A stretch of 64,000 bases of DNA from Fulvimarina sp039652615 (GTDB lineage: Bacteria; Pseudomonadota; Alphaproteobacteria; Rhizobiales; Rhizobiaceae). The DNA lies in contig NZ_JBDJAC010000005.1 of NCBI RefSeq assembly GCF_039652615.1, forward strand, positions 186,001 through 250,000. Direction: 5' to 3'. Positions 26,833 to 35,587 of this stretch are shown one piece after another. Position 1 is the first letter of the stretch. The number at the start of each line of letters is the position of its first letter. Position numbers and translations under genes: made by a program. The notes beneath the pieces are model-generated. The model worked only from the letters and a program-made list of their open reading frames with translations, ran no database searches and was not told the DNA's origin.

Positions 26833-27384
26833 TCAGATCCTCACTCGCTTCAGGGAACGCACGAGCCGCAGCGCTCCACTCGACGGGATTTGCCCAGCGC
26901 CCCCGTCCACCTCTGTCCGCGTCTCGAACCAGCTAGACACCGCGACCAGCATCGCGTGCTTTGCAGTCGCCGGAACATCTTCGGGCGCGTACCCGGCCGT
27001 CACGGTGATGTCGACGCCGTTCGGGCTTTCGAACCAGACCTGATCGGACAGCACGAACGAAAGCCCGTCTTGCGAGAGCGTCGCGTGCCGAGCAGGATCG
27101 AAGACGGTTTCACCGCCATCGAACCGGAAGCCGGACACTGCGTCCACGCTGGCAATCGGCGGCCGCGGCGGCCGGATGCGCCCTCCGTCGGGCCGGTCCT
27201 CGACGATAAGCCGGAACGGCCGACGCGCCAGCACCAGGCCCACTTCGGCCTCGATCGCAGCGTTCGCTGCCGCGATCAGAAGCGTCAGCAATTCGTCCTC
27301 GTCGTCGCGGGCAATTCGGGCCCAGCTCTTCACCTCTTCGACGTCGACCGGCGCGACGCCACCGCCAAGATCGATCACGACCAC
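26833..27384 (-). CDS. GTA head-tail connector / adaptor protein (g6)
   Basis: A 183-residue protein of the gp6-like connector family. The N-terminal VDVEEVKSWARIARDDEDELLTLLIAAANAAIE is the typical helical part, followed by RPFRLIVEDRP and the beta-rich ITVTAGYAPEDVPATAKHAML segment. The start codon is GTG behind AAAGGA. It follows the capsid gene and a strong hairpin. Confidence 0.9.
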   Translation of the reverse strand: MVVIDLGGGVAPVDVEEVKSWARIARDDEDELLTLLIAAANAAIEAEVGLVLARRPFRLIVEDRPDGGRIRPPRPPIASVDAVSGFRFDGGETVFDPARHATLSQDGLSFVLSDQVWFESPNGVDITVTAGYAPEDVPATAKHAMLVAVSSWFETRTEVDGGAGQIPSSGALRLVRSLKRVRI

Positions 27385-27416
27385 GGCCCCATCCTTTCAT
27401 TGTGAACGGAAACAGT

Positions 27417-27446
27417 CGGTGCCGGCGGGGAGGAGCGCCGGCACCG
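27417..27446. other. Strong 11-bp hairpin between capsid gene g5 and g6
   Basis: CGGTGCCGGCG pairs perfectly with CGCCGGCACCG around an 8-base loop, directly after the g5 stop. On the gene-sense (minus) strand there is no T-run behind it. It is more likely a 3'-end stabiliser of capsid mRNA or a pause site than a complete terminator. Confidence 0.75.
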
Positions 27447-27469
27447 TTTCGATGCGGTTTGACGTGCGA

Positions 27470-28717
27470 TCAGACCGAGAAGGTCAGCACCTTGCCCGCA
27501 TCGAAATCCTGAACGCCACCGCCGACGCGCTTCGTTGTATAGAAGAGGACGTACGGCTTGGCGGAATAGGGATCGCGCAGAACCCGCACGCCTTGGCGAT
27601 CGACGACGAGGTAGAACCGCTTGAAGTCCGCAAAGACGATGGCGTTCGATCCCGCCTCGGCGTCCGGCATGTCCTCCGCCTCGACCAGCGGGAAGCCCAT
27701 CAGCGAGGCGCGTGCGCCAGCAGCGCTCGGCGGCTGCCAGAGATAGTTGCCGTCCGCGTCCTTCAGCTTGCGCACCATCGCCTGTGTGCGCCGGTTCATC
27801 ATGAAGCTAGCATTCTGCCGGTAGCCGGCCTTCAGGGCGTAGACGAGATCAATCAGCCTATCGGCTGCCTCTCCCGCCGCGAACCCGCCATCCGCCCCCG
27901 TCTTCAGGCTGCCGACGCTGCCCCAACTCCAGGCGTTTTCCGCGACCGTCGGATAGGTCATGAAGCCGCGCGGCTTGTTCACGCCATCGCCGTTGACGAA
28001 GGCTTGGCTCTCCTGCGCGGCAAAGGCCTGCTCCACTTCCTCACCGATCCAGCGATCGAGATCGATTGCCGCATCGTCGAGCAGGGCGTTGGTCGCGGCC
28101 GGCATCGCATAGAGCTCCATGGTCGGGAAGCTCAGCTCCGCCAGCTGCGGTGCCGCCGTCTCCGGGCGAATATCAGTCTCGCCCACCCATCCCGTCTGGG
28201 CGCCGGAAATTGCGAACGGCTTCTTCAGGATCGCCGCCGACACCGTGCGAATGGTCGCGACCGAACGAACCGGCGAGATTGCCGAAAGCCGCCGCCCGAT
28301 CTCGGCCTCCGTCTCATCCGGCACCAGAAAGCCGCCATCGGCGCCCGTCAGCTGGGACATCGCCTTCGCCTCTAGCTGGCGAAGCCCGCTTTCATCGCCG
28401 CCGCGAGCATAGGCTCCGAAGGCCCGGCTATGCTCGCTCTGTTCCGTGCCCGCACCCTTCTCGTCCAGGCCGATGCGCGGCCTTGTGCTCTTCAGCGTCA
28501 GGCGTTCCATCCGGCGTTGCTGTTCGTCCAGCGCCTTGGTCAGGCGATCGACCTTTTCTTCGGTCACGACATCCGTGCTCATGCGCTTTTCGAGCTGGGC
28601 GAGCCGTTCGTCATTTGCTTCCCGAAAATTCTCGAAGACGCTCATGAAGCGCTCGTGACCTGCGTCCATCTCCGCTCCATGCGCCTTGATTTCAGGCGCG
28701 CTGATGCTCTCGTTCAT
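27470..28717 (-). CDS. GTA major capsid protein, HK97 fold (g5)
   Basis: A 415-residue HK97-type capsid protein. The first ~100 residues are charged and coiled-coil (FREANDERLAQLEKRM, KVDRLTKALDEQQRRMERL) and act as the scaffolding delta-domain, removed by the g4 protease. The mature shell domain contains GGFLVPDETEAEIGRRLSAISPVRSVA, the PKGFMTYP-like GVNKPRGFMTYP, MNRRTQAMVRKLKD and PLVEAEDMPDAEAGSNAIVFADF. The gene is intact. Confidence 0.95.
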   Translation of the reverse strand: MNESISAPEIKAHGAEMDAGHERFMSVFENFREANDERLAQLEKRMSTDVVTEEKVDRLTKALDEQQRRMERLTLKSTRPRIGLDEKGAGTEQSEHSRAFGAYARGGDESGLRQLEAKAMSQLTGADGGFLVPDETEAEIGRRLSAISPVRSVATIRTVSAAILKKPFAISGAQTGWVGETDIRPETAAPQLAELSFPTMELYAMPAATNALLDDAAIDLDRWIGEEVEQAFAAQESQAFVNGDGVNKPRGFMTYPTVAENAWSWGSVGSLKTGADGGFAAGEAADRLIDLVYALKAGYRQNASFMMNRRTQAMVRKLKDADGNYLWQPPSAAGARASLMGFPLVEAEDMPDAEAGSNAIVFADFKRFYLVVDRQGVRVLRDPYSAKPYVLFYTTKRVGGGVQDFDAGKVLTFSV

Positions 28718-28770
28718 TCGTGCGAACTCCTCTTGCTGTTTGATTCTTGAAAGTTGCGATCGCGTCGCGA

Positions 28771-29292
28771 TCAGTTCGGCAGAACCCGGCCGGAGCCCGA
28801 TGTCCCGACCTGGCCGATCGGGAAGAGTCCCGATCGGCCCCCTTCGCCCGGCGCCCTCAGGCGGGCCCCTTCCTGCATGGGGAAAGAGACGAGCGAGATT
28901 TCCCAGAGATCGATCGTCACCAGCCGCCGCCGAGCGGGCGGGCTTGCCCGGCGCGCGAGCCGGGTTCGAAAGCCGATCGACAATCCATCGATGGCCCCCG
29001 CCGAAATCAACGCTGCGGCTTCACGGCCGGCCTGCGCCGCGGCAGCGATCTCGCCTTCGGCATAAAGCCCGGTGCGATCTTCCCGGATCAGGGTCCAGCG
29101 GCCGATGGGCCGCGCAGGATCGTGATGCCAGAGCATCCGGATATCACCCGAGCCACGCTTCATGAGGGACGCCGCGAAGGCCCCCGGCTCGATGATGTCG
29201 CCGGTGAGATCCGGCCGGCCGAACAGGGCGGCATATCCCTTGATGACGAGAGGCTGGCTCGCCTCGTGAGCCGATGAGGACTGGCCTCTCAT
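28771..29292 (-). CDS. GTA prohead protease (g4)
   Basis: A 173-residue HK97-family serine protease that cleaves the capsid delta-domain. Motifs are GYAALFGRPDLTGDIIEPGAF, the catalytic-histidine region MLWHHDPARPIGRW, AIDGLSIGFRTR with the likely catalytic serine, and LWEISLVSFPM. The frame is open further upstream, but the ATG at 29292 gives a normal N-terminus. Confidence 0.93.
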   Translation of the reverse strand: MRGQSSSAHEASQPLVIKGYAALFGRPDLTGDIIEPGAFAASLMKRGSGDIRMLWHHDPARPIGRWTLIREDRTGLYAEGEIAAAAQAGREAAALISAGAIDGLSIGFRTRLARRASPPARRRLVTIDLWEISLVSFPMQEGARLRAPGEGGRSGLFPIGQVGTSGSGRVLPN

Positions 29293-29390
29293 GGTCAGGT
29301 TCCCGACCAGCCAGATTCGATCTTGACAATTTGAGCGATCTGTTGCACCTTTGCACCTGTCCTGAAATCTTGATGTCGTGGCAGTTATTT

Positions 29391-29420
29391 GACAGCACCC
29401 TCGTTCCGAGCGGTGCTGTC
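29391..29420 (+). terminator. Hairpin with T-run facing rightward between g3 and g4
   Basis: GACAGCACC pairs with GGTGCTGTC around a 12-base loop and is followed by TTTTTA on the plus strand, that is, against the direction of GTA transcription. The surrounding 170-base gap (29293-29465) is AT-richer than its neighbours and holds no gene I can identify. It could stop antisense transcription, or act simply as an RNA structure in the GTA mRNA. Confidence 0.55.
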
Positions 29421-29465
29421 TTTTTATGTGCGGGTCGACGCCTGGCTTGGTTGCGGAGCTTGATT

Positions 29466-30677
29466 TCAACGCGCCCGGCCATAGCCGACGGCCTGACGCT
29501 TCTCGTCCGTCGTCAGGAAGTCAGCGCCACTCACACGCGCCCACAGCGCTTCGCGCTCGGCCGACAGTCCCTCAACTGCATCGAGATCGATCCCGAGAAC
29601 GAGGTCCGGCTCGCCGTAATGGGCGCCGAGCCAGCTCCCGATCGCACCGGTCATCCGCTGGATCAGCGGCAATACCGTCAGCCGGTAGAAGGCGCGGTTC
29701 GCCTCTGCGTAGTTCGCATAGGTAAGATCGCCCGGTATGCCGACGAGCATGGGCGGAACGCCGAAGGCGAGCGCGATATCTCGCGCGGCTCCGTTACGGG
29801 CTTCCATGAAGTCCATGTCCTTGGGCGTCAGGGCCATCGCCTTCCAGTCTAGCCCGCCTTCCAGAAGCATCGGCCTGCCGGCAGCGCCCGCTCCGGCATA
29901 GCCGCTTTCCAGTTCCGCCTTCAGCCGGTCGAACTGCTCCACCGACAGGTTCGATCCGTCGGCCGGCTGATAGACCAGAGCCCCCGATGGCCGGGCGGAG
30001 TTCTTTAAAAGGGCCGCGTTCCAGGTTGCGGCGGCATTGTGCAGATCGAGCGCCGCCTGAGCTGCCGACAAAGGCGCAAGCCCCACCTGATCGGACAGGG
30101 GATGGAACTGGCGCAGGTGGAGAAGCGCGGCCGGACGATCTCCCTCCCCCTCCGCCGCGATCCGCCGCACGGTCGAGCCGACGCGATATTCGTAGGCTTC
30201 CGGCCAGCCATCCGCGCCGGCAATGGTTCGTATCCTATCGGGGCGCAACGGATAGAGCGCCGCGACCTCGCCGGCCGCCTCCAGATAGGCGTTTCCGGCA
30301 AGCAGCAGATGCCCGCACAGGGTTTCGAAGAGGCTTGCCCGATCCTGCCCCGAATGCGGCCGCCGGAGCCGATCCAGCACCGGGTGATCACCGAACTCCT
30401 GTTGACCTTTATGGAGAACGAGAGGGATCGCGCTTGCGGCCTCCGAGATCAGGCGCACGGAGCGATAAACCACCGGATTGGCCATGAAGCCGGCTCGCGC
30501 GAGGGCCTCGTAGCTTTTCGAACCGCGTGTCCCGCCGACAGGTCCGGTCAGCAGGAACGCGCCGCTACTCAAACCAAGGCTCGCGGATTTCGCCTCCCCC
30601 ACTTTAGCCGCCGCCTCTTCGCCATGCGTTCGGGCGCCGCCGCCAAACAAGGCTGCAAGCGTCGAAGTCAGACCCAT
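29466..30677 (-). CDS. GTA portal protein, HK97 family (g3)
   Basis: A 403-residue portal protein that forms the DNA entry ring of the head. It includes ALARAGFMANPVVYRSVRLISEAASAIPLVL, a typical portal N-domain, and RPSGALVYQPADGSNLSVEQFDRLK. The DMDFMEARNGAARDIALAFGVPPMLVGIPGDLTYANYAEANRAFYRLTVLPL clip/stem region follows. The ATG at 30677 is chosen because it follows the strong site AGGAGA. The 120 bases upstream (30678-30797) hold no gene. Confidence 0.94.
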   Translation of the reverse strand: MGLTSTLAALFGGGARTHGEEAAAKVGEAKSASLGLSSGAFLLTGPVGGTRGSKSYEALARAGFMANPVVYRSVRLISEAASAIPLVLHKGQQEFGDHPVLDRLRRPHSGQDRASLFETLCGHLLLAGNAYLEAAGEVAALYPLRPDRIRTIAGADGWPEAYEYRVGSTVRRIAAEGEGDRPAALLHLRQFHPLSDQVGLAPLSAAQAALDLHNAAATWNAALLKNSARPSGALVYQPADGSNLSVEQFDRLKAELESGYAGAGAAGRPMLLEGGLDWKAMALTPKDMDFMEARNGAARDIALAFGVPPMLVGIPGDLTYANYAEANRAFYRLTVLPLIQRMTGAIGSWLGAHYGEPDLVLGIDLDAVEGLSAEREALWARVSGADFLTTDEKRQAVGYGRAR

Positions 30678-30797
30678 CGGCCTTCTCCTCAGTTCGATTG
30701 TCTTGAAAGTCAGCCCGTGGGGCCGTCGCACCGGGCACGCGCGGCGCTTGAGCACCATGCAAGTCCGTCACCGCGAAGCGATCGCACGGATGTCGTA

Positions 30798-32144
30798 TTA
30801 AAGGTTCCGCACCCTTGGGCTTGCCTCGTCGCCGGTCAGCGCCGTCACCGCCCAGACCAGCGCATCCAGCCTGTCGGGCGAGCGTCCGTCGCTCAGCCCA
30901 TCGGCTCCAAAGTCCGCCATCTCATCTTCAAGTTCGGGAAACGCGCCGACATGGCGGACCCGCCCCTGCTCGTAAAGCGCCGCGACCGGCTCGGCGCGCG
31001 TCCATTTCCCGCGTGTTGCCCGCAACGCTCGAAAGGGCACATCTGGCGCGACATTGCGAAGCACGGCTTCCACCATGTCGCCGCCCTGGTTCACCTCCGC
31101 GACGATCCTGTCCGCTTCCAGTCTTTCGAACAGCGACACCGCAGAGCGCGCCCATCGTTCCGGCTTCACGCCCTGACGGCTTTCGTCAGCAACGACATAA
31201 ATAACGCCGGTCGCATCCTTGCCCGCCGCAACGATCCCGCAGGCATCGCTCCTTTTCGTCGATGTCGCCGGCGGATCGACCGCCACGACGATCCGCTTCA
31301 GCGGCGGGGCCGCCGAAACCCGGCCGTCCTCGATCAGCGAGCGCTCGAACAGCCCGTCCTCGCGATCGGCCAGCAGTTCGCCATCCAGTTCCTGTCGCCC
31401 GAGCCGGGTTCCACCGTAGCGCTGTGCCATCGCTTCCAGAAAGCCGGGCGCGAGATTCTCCGCGTTTTCGCCGGTGCGCATCCGGGTCATCGACGTCTGA
31501 GGATCGACCAAAAGCCGTTTCAGGACCGGCACATTGCGCGGCGTCGTCGTAAAGAGCGCGCGCGGCTGGCGTCCAAGCCGCATGGCCAGCGTCAGATTGT
31601 CGAAGCTCTCCTCAGCCTTCACCCATTTGCCCAGTTCGTCTCCCCAGGCCGCATCGAACTGATATCCCCGGATCGAGTCCGGGTCCTCCGACGAAAAGAT
31701 CTTTGCTGTCGCGCCATTGGCAAAAACAAGGCGTCTTCGCGCCACCTCGAACACCGGCCTTGGAAAGCCGCAGATCGCCTTGAGCCCGCTTTCGCCCTCG
31801 ATCATCACCTCCCGCGCATCGGCGAGCGTTTCGGCGACAAGCGCGAGCCGGCGATGCGGCTCGCTCGCGAAGGGGGCGAGACCGAAGGCAAGCCCGGTGA
31901 TCCACTCCGCGCCCGCCCGCGTCTTGCCGGAACCGCGCCCGCCGATCAGCAGCCAATGGCGCCATGCCTCGCGCGGCGGCAGCTGCTCGGATCGCGCAAC
32001 GCGCCACCATTCGGGCATCATCCCCCTGATGACCGCAAGCGGCTGTTCGCGAACCGCTTGCTCCACGGCAGCCCAGTATTGCCTCTCTCGCTCGGCAGGG
32101 TCGCTCGACCAAGTTGCACCCTCGAGCAGCGCGTCCAGTGTCAT
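30798..32144 (-). CDS. GTA terminase large subunit (g2)
   Basis: The 448-residue packaging motor and nuclease. The Walker A motif is LLIGGRGSGKTRAGAEW. The Walker B region is near YQFDAAWGDELGKW, and the RNase H-like nuclease domain contains VAVDPPATS and DGRSPDRLDALVWA. The protein fits headful packaging of random host DNA, the hallmark of GTAs. It overlaps g1 by 4 bases (ATGA). Confidence 0.95.
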   Translation of the reverse strand: MTLDALLEGATWSSDPAERERQYWAAVEQAVREQPLAVIRGMMPEWWRVARSEQLPPREAWRHWLLIGGRGSGKTRAGAEWITGLAFGLAPFASEPHRRLALVAETLADAREVMIEGESGLKAICGFPRPVFEVARRRLVFANGATAKIFSSEDPDSIRGYQFDAAWGDELGKWVKAEESFDNLTLAMRLGRQPRALFTTTPRNVPVLKRLLVDPQTSMTRMRTGENAENLAPGFLEAMAQRYGGTRLGRQELDGELLADREDGLFERSLIEDGRVSAAPPLKRIVVAVDPPATSTKRSDACGIVAAGKDATGVIYVVADESRQGVKPERWARSAVSLFERLEADRIVAEVNQGGDMVEAVLRNVAPDVPFRALRATRGKWTRAEPVAALYEQGRVRHVGAFPELEDEMADFGADGLSDGRSPDRLDALVWAVTALTGDEASPRVRNL

Positions 32145-32602
32145 TTCGGCTCTGAACCGGCCGCAGAGGTAACGGCTTCGGTCGTTTGGCCAGTTGAGCC
32201 GGCTGCGCTGCCCTGCCCCGAGAGTGTCTTGGGATCGGATGCCGCAGCCTCGATGCTCCGTCGTTTCCGATCCAGGACCTGCAAACGCCTGACGAGCTCT
32301 TTCGAAAGGCGCTCGGCTTCGGCCGGATCACCCTCTCGGCCCGCTTCCTCTGCTGCCTCCGCGCGTTTCAGGTCGATCAGCTTTTCCAGCGTCCTCGTCA
32401 TCTGCGCGATCATGTCGACCCGCTCCTTCCCGCTCCTCTCCCGGTTCGGAGCGTCCGACTTGGCTGATGAAGGATTTTTTTCCTCATTATCTGTTTCGAC
32501 CACGGCGATCTCGGCCATTAGCAGCTTGATCAACCGCTCCGCGACCGAGCTCTTTTGTCGAGACACGCCGGTCCCCCCGCGCGCCGCTGTTGTTTGCTTC
32601 AC
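32141..32602 (-). CDS. GTA terminase small subunit (g1)
   Basis: A 153-residue charged, mostly helical protein in the place of gp1, the small terminase of GTAs. It lacks the specific DNA-binding domain of phage small terminases, which fits loss of packaging specificity. Visible features are a helical core (VDMIAQMTRTLEKLIDLKRAEAAEEA, LSKELVRRLQVLDRKRRSIEA) and a disordered C-terminus. The start codon is GTG. It is the first gene of the cluster, so its promoter should lie in 32603-32723. Confidence 0.8.
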   Translation of the reverse strand: MKQTTAARGGTGVSRQKSSVAERLIKLLMAEIAVVETDNEEKNPSSAKSDAPNRERSGKERVDMIAQMTRTLEKLIDLKRAEAAEEAGREGDPAEAERLSKELVRRLQVLDRKRRSIEAAASDPKTLSGQGSAAGSTGQTTEAVTSAAGSEPK

Positions 32603-32648
32603 GCCAGCTTACCCCAGATTTTCCGCGAAAAGACCCATCGAAACACAG

Positions 32649-32675
32649 AAAGGCGAAGCATTCCGCTCCGCCTTT
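32649..32675. terminator. Imperfect hairpin between the YcgN-like gene and the GTA cluster
   Basis: AAAGGCG pairs with CGCCTTT, with an inner AGC/GCT pairing across one mismatch and a 5-base loop. On the minus strand it is followed by CTGTGTTTC, a weak T-rich tract. It could end transcription of the YcgN-like gene before g1, which would separate the two units. Confidence 0.45.
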
Positions 32676-32723
32676 CCCAATTCTCCGACTGTGCCCTTTA
32701 CCTATCCGAGGACCGTGACGGTG

Positions 32724-33227
32724 TCAAGGATTATTTTCATATTTTGCGACCAGCTTGTTTCCGGCACCGGGATCCTGTTCCGGCCAGTCGACGATATGAT
32801 CCTCGAATTCGTCCAGCTCCATGCCCTCTTCGCTCACCGTTCGGCCGCGCACCGAAACACCGGCCTGATGCACCGTCTCGAAACTTCCCGACAGAAGGTG
32901 GTGCCACCAGTAGAGGTCTTTCCCCTCATCAACCAGACGATAGGCACAGCTCGGCGGCAGCCAGCCGATCTCGCGCACGGTGCGCGGATTGAGCCCGACA
33001 CAGTCCGGCACCGTTGCCTGCCGGTTTTCGTAGTCGCTGCACCGGCAGGATTGGCCATCGAGCAGCGTGCAGGCGACGTTCGTCCAGGCGATTTCGCCAG
33101 TGTCGTAGTCCTCGAGCTTGTTCAGGCAGCACCGCCCGCAGCCATCGCAAAGGGATTCCCACTCCGCTTCGGTCATCTCGTCGAGGGTTTTTTCCCGCCA
33201 AAACGGTTTGTTGCCGGAATCACGCAT
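32724..33227 (-). CDS. YcgN-type (UPF0260) cysteine cluster protein
   Basis: A 167-residue member of the YkgJ/YcgN zinc- or iron-chelating cysteine cluster family. It has SLCDGCGRCCLNK near the N-terminus, then ACTLLDGQSCRCSDYENR and PDCVGLNPRTVREIGWLPPSCAYRLV. The full cysteine set of the family is present. Its biological role is not known. The start at 33227 gives the usual N-terminus, and it is divergent from the penicillin-binding protein gene. Confidence 0.9.
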   Translation of the reverse strand: MRDSGNKPFWREKTLDEMTEAEWESLCDGCGRCCLNKLEDYDTGEIAWTNVACTLLDGQSCRCSDYENRQATVPDCVGLNPRTVREIGWLPPSCAYRLVDEGKDLYWWHHLLSGSFETVHQAGVSVRGRTVSEEGMELDEFEDHIVDWPEQDPGAGNKLVAKYENNP

Positions 33228-33363
33228 GGCTGATTTCTCTGGATTTGTGTCGCAACTTTTTACGTCCTTGATTATAAAGTAAGGGGACGCACGGAATTTT
33301 TGAAATGGTCGCACGCGATTGCGTCGACTTGTCCGGCATCATGATCAACGGCGGCATCGACAC

Positions 33364-35544
33364 GTGGCAGACAAAACCGAAGCCAAACGTTCTCACAAGA
33401 GCCCATCGCGGCTGATCGAGGTCGATGCCTGGATCGACTCGTCGATGTTTCGGCTCTGGAACGGTTTCTCCCGCTTCTGGGAAACGGTCACGATCCAGTC
33501 GCGGCGGCTGCGCGCACGCGGCTTCACCCGCGTAGTCTTCGAACTTGCCGGTGAAGGCTTCACACTCGGTGTTGCCGGGTTCATCCTTCTTTTGGTTCTC
33601 GCCCAGCCCGCTATGAAGATGACCCAAAAGGGTCTGCCGGAAGAAGCCGACTTCTCGGTCACCTTCCTCGATCGCAAGGGCAACGAAATCGGCCAGCGCG
33701 GCATTCTGCGCGCGGCCGCCGTTCCCATAGACGAGCTTCCCGATCAGTTCATCAAGGCGGTCCTTGCCACCGAGGACCGGCGCTTCTTCGAACATTGGGG
33801 GATCGATTTCTTTGGCCTCGCCCGGGCCATGGGCGAAAATGCGCGGGCGGGCGGCGTCGTTCAGGGCGGCTCCACGCTCACCCAGCAGCTCGCCAAGAAC
33901 GTCTTTCTCTCGCCCGAGCAGTCTCTTGAACGAAAGGTCAACGAGGCCTTCCTCTCGCTTTGGCTGGAATCGAACCTCACCAAGCGCGAGATTCTCGCGA
34001 TGTATCTCGACCGCGCCTATATGGGCGGCGGCACGTTCGGCGCGGCGGCGGCAGCCGAGTTCTACTTCGACAAGTCGATCCGTGACGTGAACCTCGCCGA
34101 GTCCGCCATGCTCGCCGGCCTGTTCAAAGCCCCGGCGAAATATGCCCCTCATATCAACCTGCCGGCAGCCCGCGCACGTGCCAACGAAGTCCTGACGAAC
34201 ATGGTTCAGGCGGACTTCATGACCGAGGGCCAGGTCGTCGCGGCACGCCGCAAGCCGGCAGCGGCGGTGGATCGCTCGCAGCGTCAGTCGCCGGATTACT
34301 TTCTGGACTTCGCGTTCGAGGAAGTTCAGCGCCTCGTCCGCGAAAACAAGCTCGGCACCCGCAATCTCGTCGCCCGAACCACGATCGACATGAAGCTCCA
34401 GGCGCTGGCGGACGAGTCGATCGACTATCACATGCGCCAGTTCGGCAAGAGCTACGATGTCGAGGAAGCGGCAATGGCCGTTCTGTCGGACGACGGTAGC
34501 CTGCGCGCCATGGTCGGCGGACGCGATTACGGCGAGTCCCAGTTCAACCGGGCCGCGCGCGCTCTGCGCCAGCCGGGCTCCTCGTTCAAGGTCTATGTCT
34601 ACGCGACAGCCATGGAGCAGGGCATGAAGCCGAGCGATACCATCATGGATAGCCCGCTGCGCATCGGAAACTGGGCACCGCAGAACTACGGTCGCTCCTT
34701 TGCCGGCCGCGTCACGCTGCAGAACGCCCTCGCCCGCTCGCTCAATATTCCGGCGGTGCGCCTCTACCAGAAGGTCGGCTTCGACAACACAGTCAAGCTC
34801 GCCCACGAAATGGGCATCGAGTCCGAACTTCGCGGCGACAAGACCATGGCGCTCGGAACCTCGGAGGTCACGGTCCTCGATCAGGCGACTGCCTACACCA
34901 CCTTCGCCAACGGCGGATTCACGCCGCGACGCCATGCCATCAATCAGCTGATTGATTCCGAAGGCCGTATTGTGTGGGATGCACGCCGCGACCTTCCAGT
35001 TCGCAAGCGTATTCTCTCCGAAGACGCCACGAAGAACATGAACGACATGCTGGTCGGCGTCACCGAAAACGGTACGGCCCGCCGCGCCCAGATCTCCATG
35101 TCTCGGGCTGGCGGCAAGACCGGAACGACCCAGTCCTATCGCGATGGCTGGTTCGTCGGCTTCACGGGCAATTTCAGCGCCGCCGTCTGGTATGGCAATG
35201 ACAGCTTCCGGCCGACAAACCGCGTGACGGGCGGCTCGCTGCCGGCCATGACCTGGCAACGGTTCATGGAAGCGGCTCACCAGAACATTGCGCTCAAGCC
35301 GATCCCGTATATCGAAAATCCGTTCCCGAAGGGCCAGCGAAACGTCACCGAGTCGTCGGACAATCCGCTGATTGCCTCCGGCCAGACAGGGCTTACGGTG
35401 GAATCGGAAGACGTGCTGTCGAAGATTAACGAGCGGTTCGAAGCGCTGCAGCCCATGACGAACGACCAGGTGGCTTCAGCCTCGTCGAACAGCGCAACGC
35501 CTCTTGCCGCCGCGAACGCTGCGCCTCAGACCGTTGAAAACTAG
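33364..35544 (+). CDS. Class A penicillin-binding protein 1A-type (bifunctional transglycosylase/transpeptidase)
   Basis: Polymerises and cross-links peptidoglycan at the inner membrane. The 726-residue protein has a short basic cytoplasmic N-terminus and a membrane anchor at about 68-84. The GT51 transglycosylase domain has catalytic glutamates in ATEDRRFFEHWGID and in QGGSTLTQQLAKN. The transpeptidase domain has the nucleophile in PGSSFK, SLN in ARSLNIPA and KTG in GGKTGTTQSYRDGWFVGFTG. The chosen start is GTG at 33364 (VADKTEAKRSH); no ATG is available nearby. Confidence 0.92.
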   Translation: MADKTEAKRSHKSPSRLIEVDAWIDSSMFRLWNGFSRFWETVTIQSRRLRARGFTRVVFELAGEGFTLGVAGFILLLVLAQPAMKMTQKGLPEEADFSVTFLDRKGNEIGQRGILRAAAVPIDELPDQFIKAVLATEDRRFFEHWGIDFFGLARAMGENARAGGVVQGGSTLTQQLAKNVFLSPEQSLERKVNEAFLSLWLESNLTKREILAMYLDRAYMGGGTFGAAAAAEFYFDKSIRDVNLAESAMLAGLFKAPAKYAPHINLPAARARANEVLTNMVQADFMTEGQVVAARRKPAAAVDRSQRQSPDYFLDFAFEEVQRLVRENKLGTRNLVARTTIDMKLQALADESIDYHMRQFGKSYDVEEAAMAVLSDDGSLRAMVGGRDYGESQFNRAARALRQPGSSFKVYVYATAMEQGMKPSDTIMDSPLRIGNWAPQNYGRSFAGRVTLQNALARSLNIPAVRLYQKVGFDNTVKLAHEMGIESELRGDKTMALGTSEVTVLDQATAYTTFANGGFTPRRHAINQLIDSEGRIVWDARRDLPVRKRILSEDATKNMNDMLVGVTENGTARRAQISMSRAGGKTGTTQSYRDGWFVGFTGNFSAAVWYGNDSFRPTNRVTGGSLPAMTWQRFMEAAHQNIALKPIPYIENPFPKGQRNVTESSDNPLIASGQTGLTVESEDVLSKINERFEALQPMTNDQVASASSNSATPLAAANAAPQTVEN

Positions 35545-35587
35545 AACGGAACCGCGCGCAGCGAGCCGAGATCGATCTTAAGCAGTC

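Noticed and set aside
28757..28772. GATCGCG-T-CGCGATC palindrome between g4 and g5
   Set aside because: The central spacer is a single base, so it cannot form an RNA hairpin. GATC/CGCG-rich palindromes are expected by chance in this genome.
30039..33233. A 1064-codon plus-strand open frame across the GTA portal and terminase genes
   Set aside because: It is antisense to g3, g2, g1 and the YcgN-like gene, all of which have clear family motifs. Long antisense frames are common in GC-rich DNA with this codon bias, and the translation shows no domain.
33220..35280. A 686-codon minus-strand frame opposite the penicillin-binding protein
   Set aside because: The plus strand has every catalytic motif of a class A penicillin-binding protein. 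The antisense frame has none.
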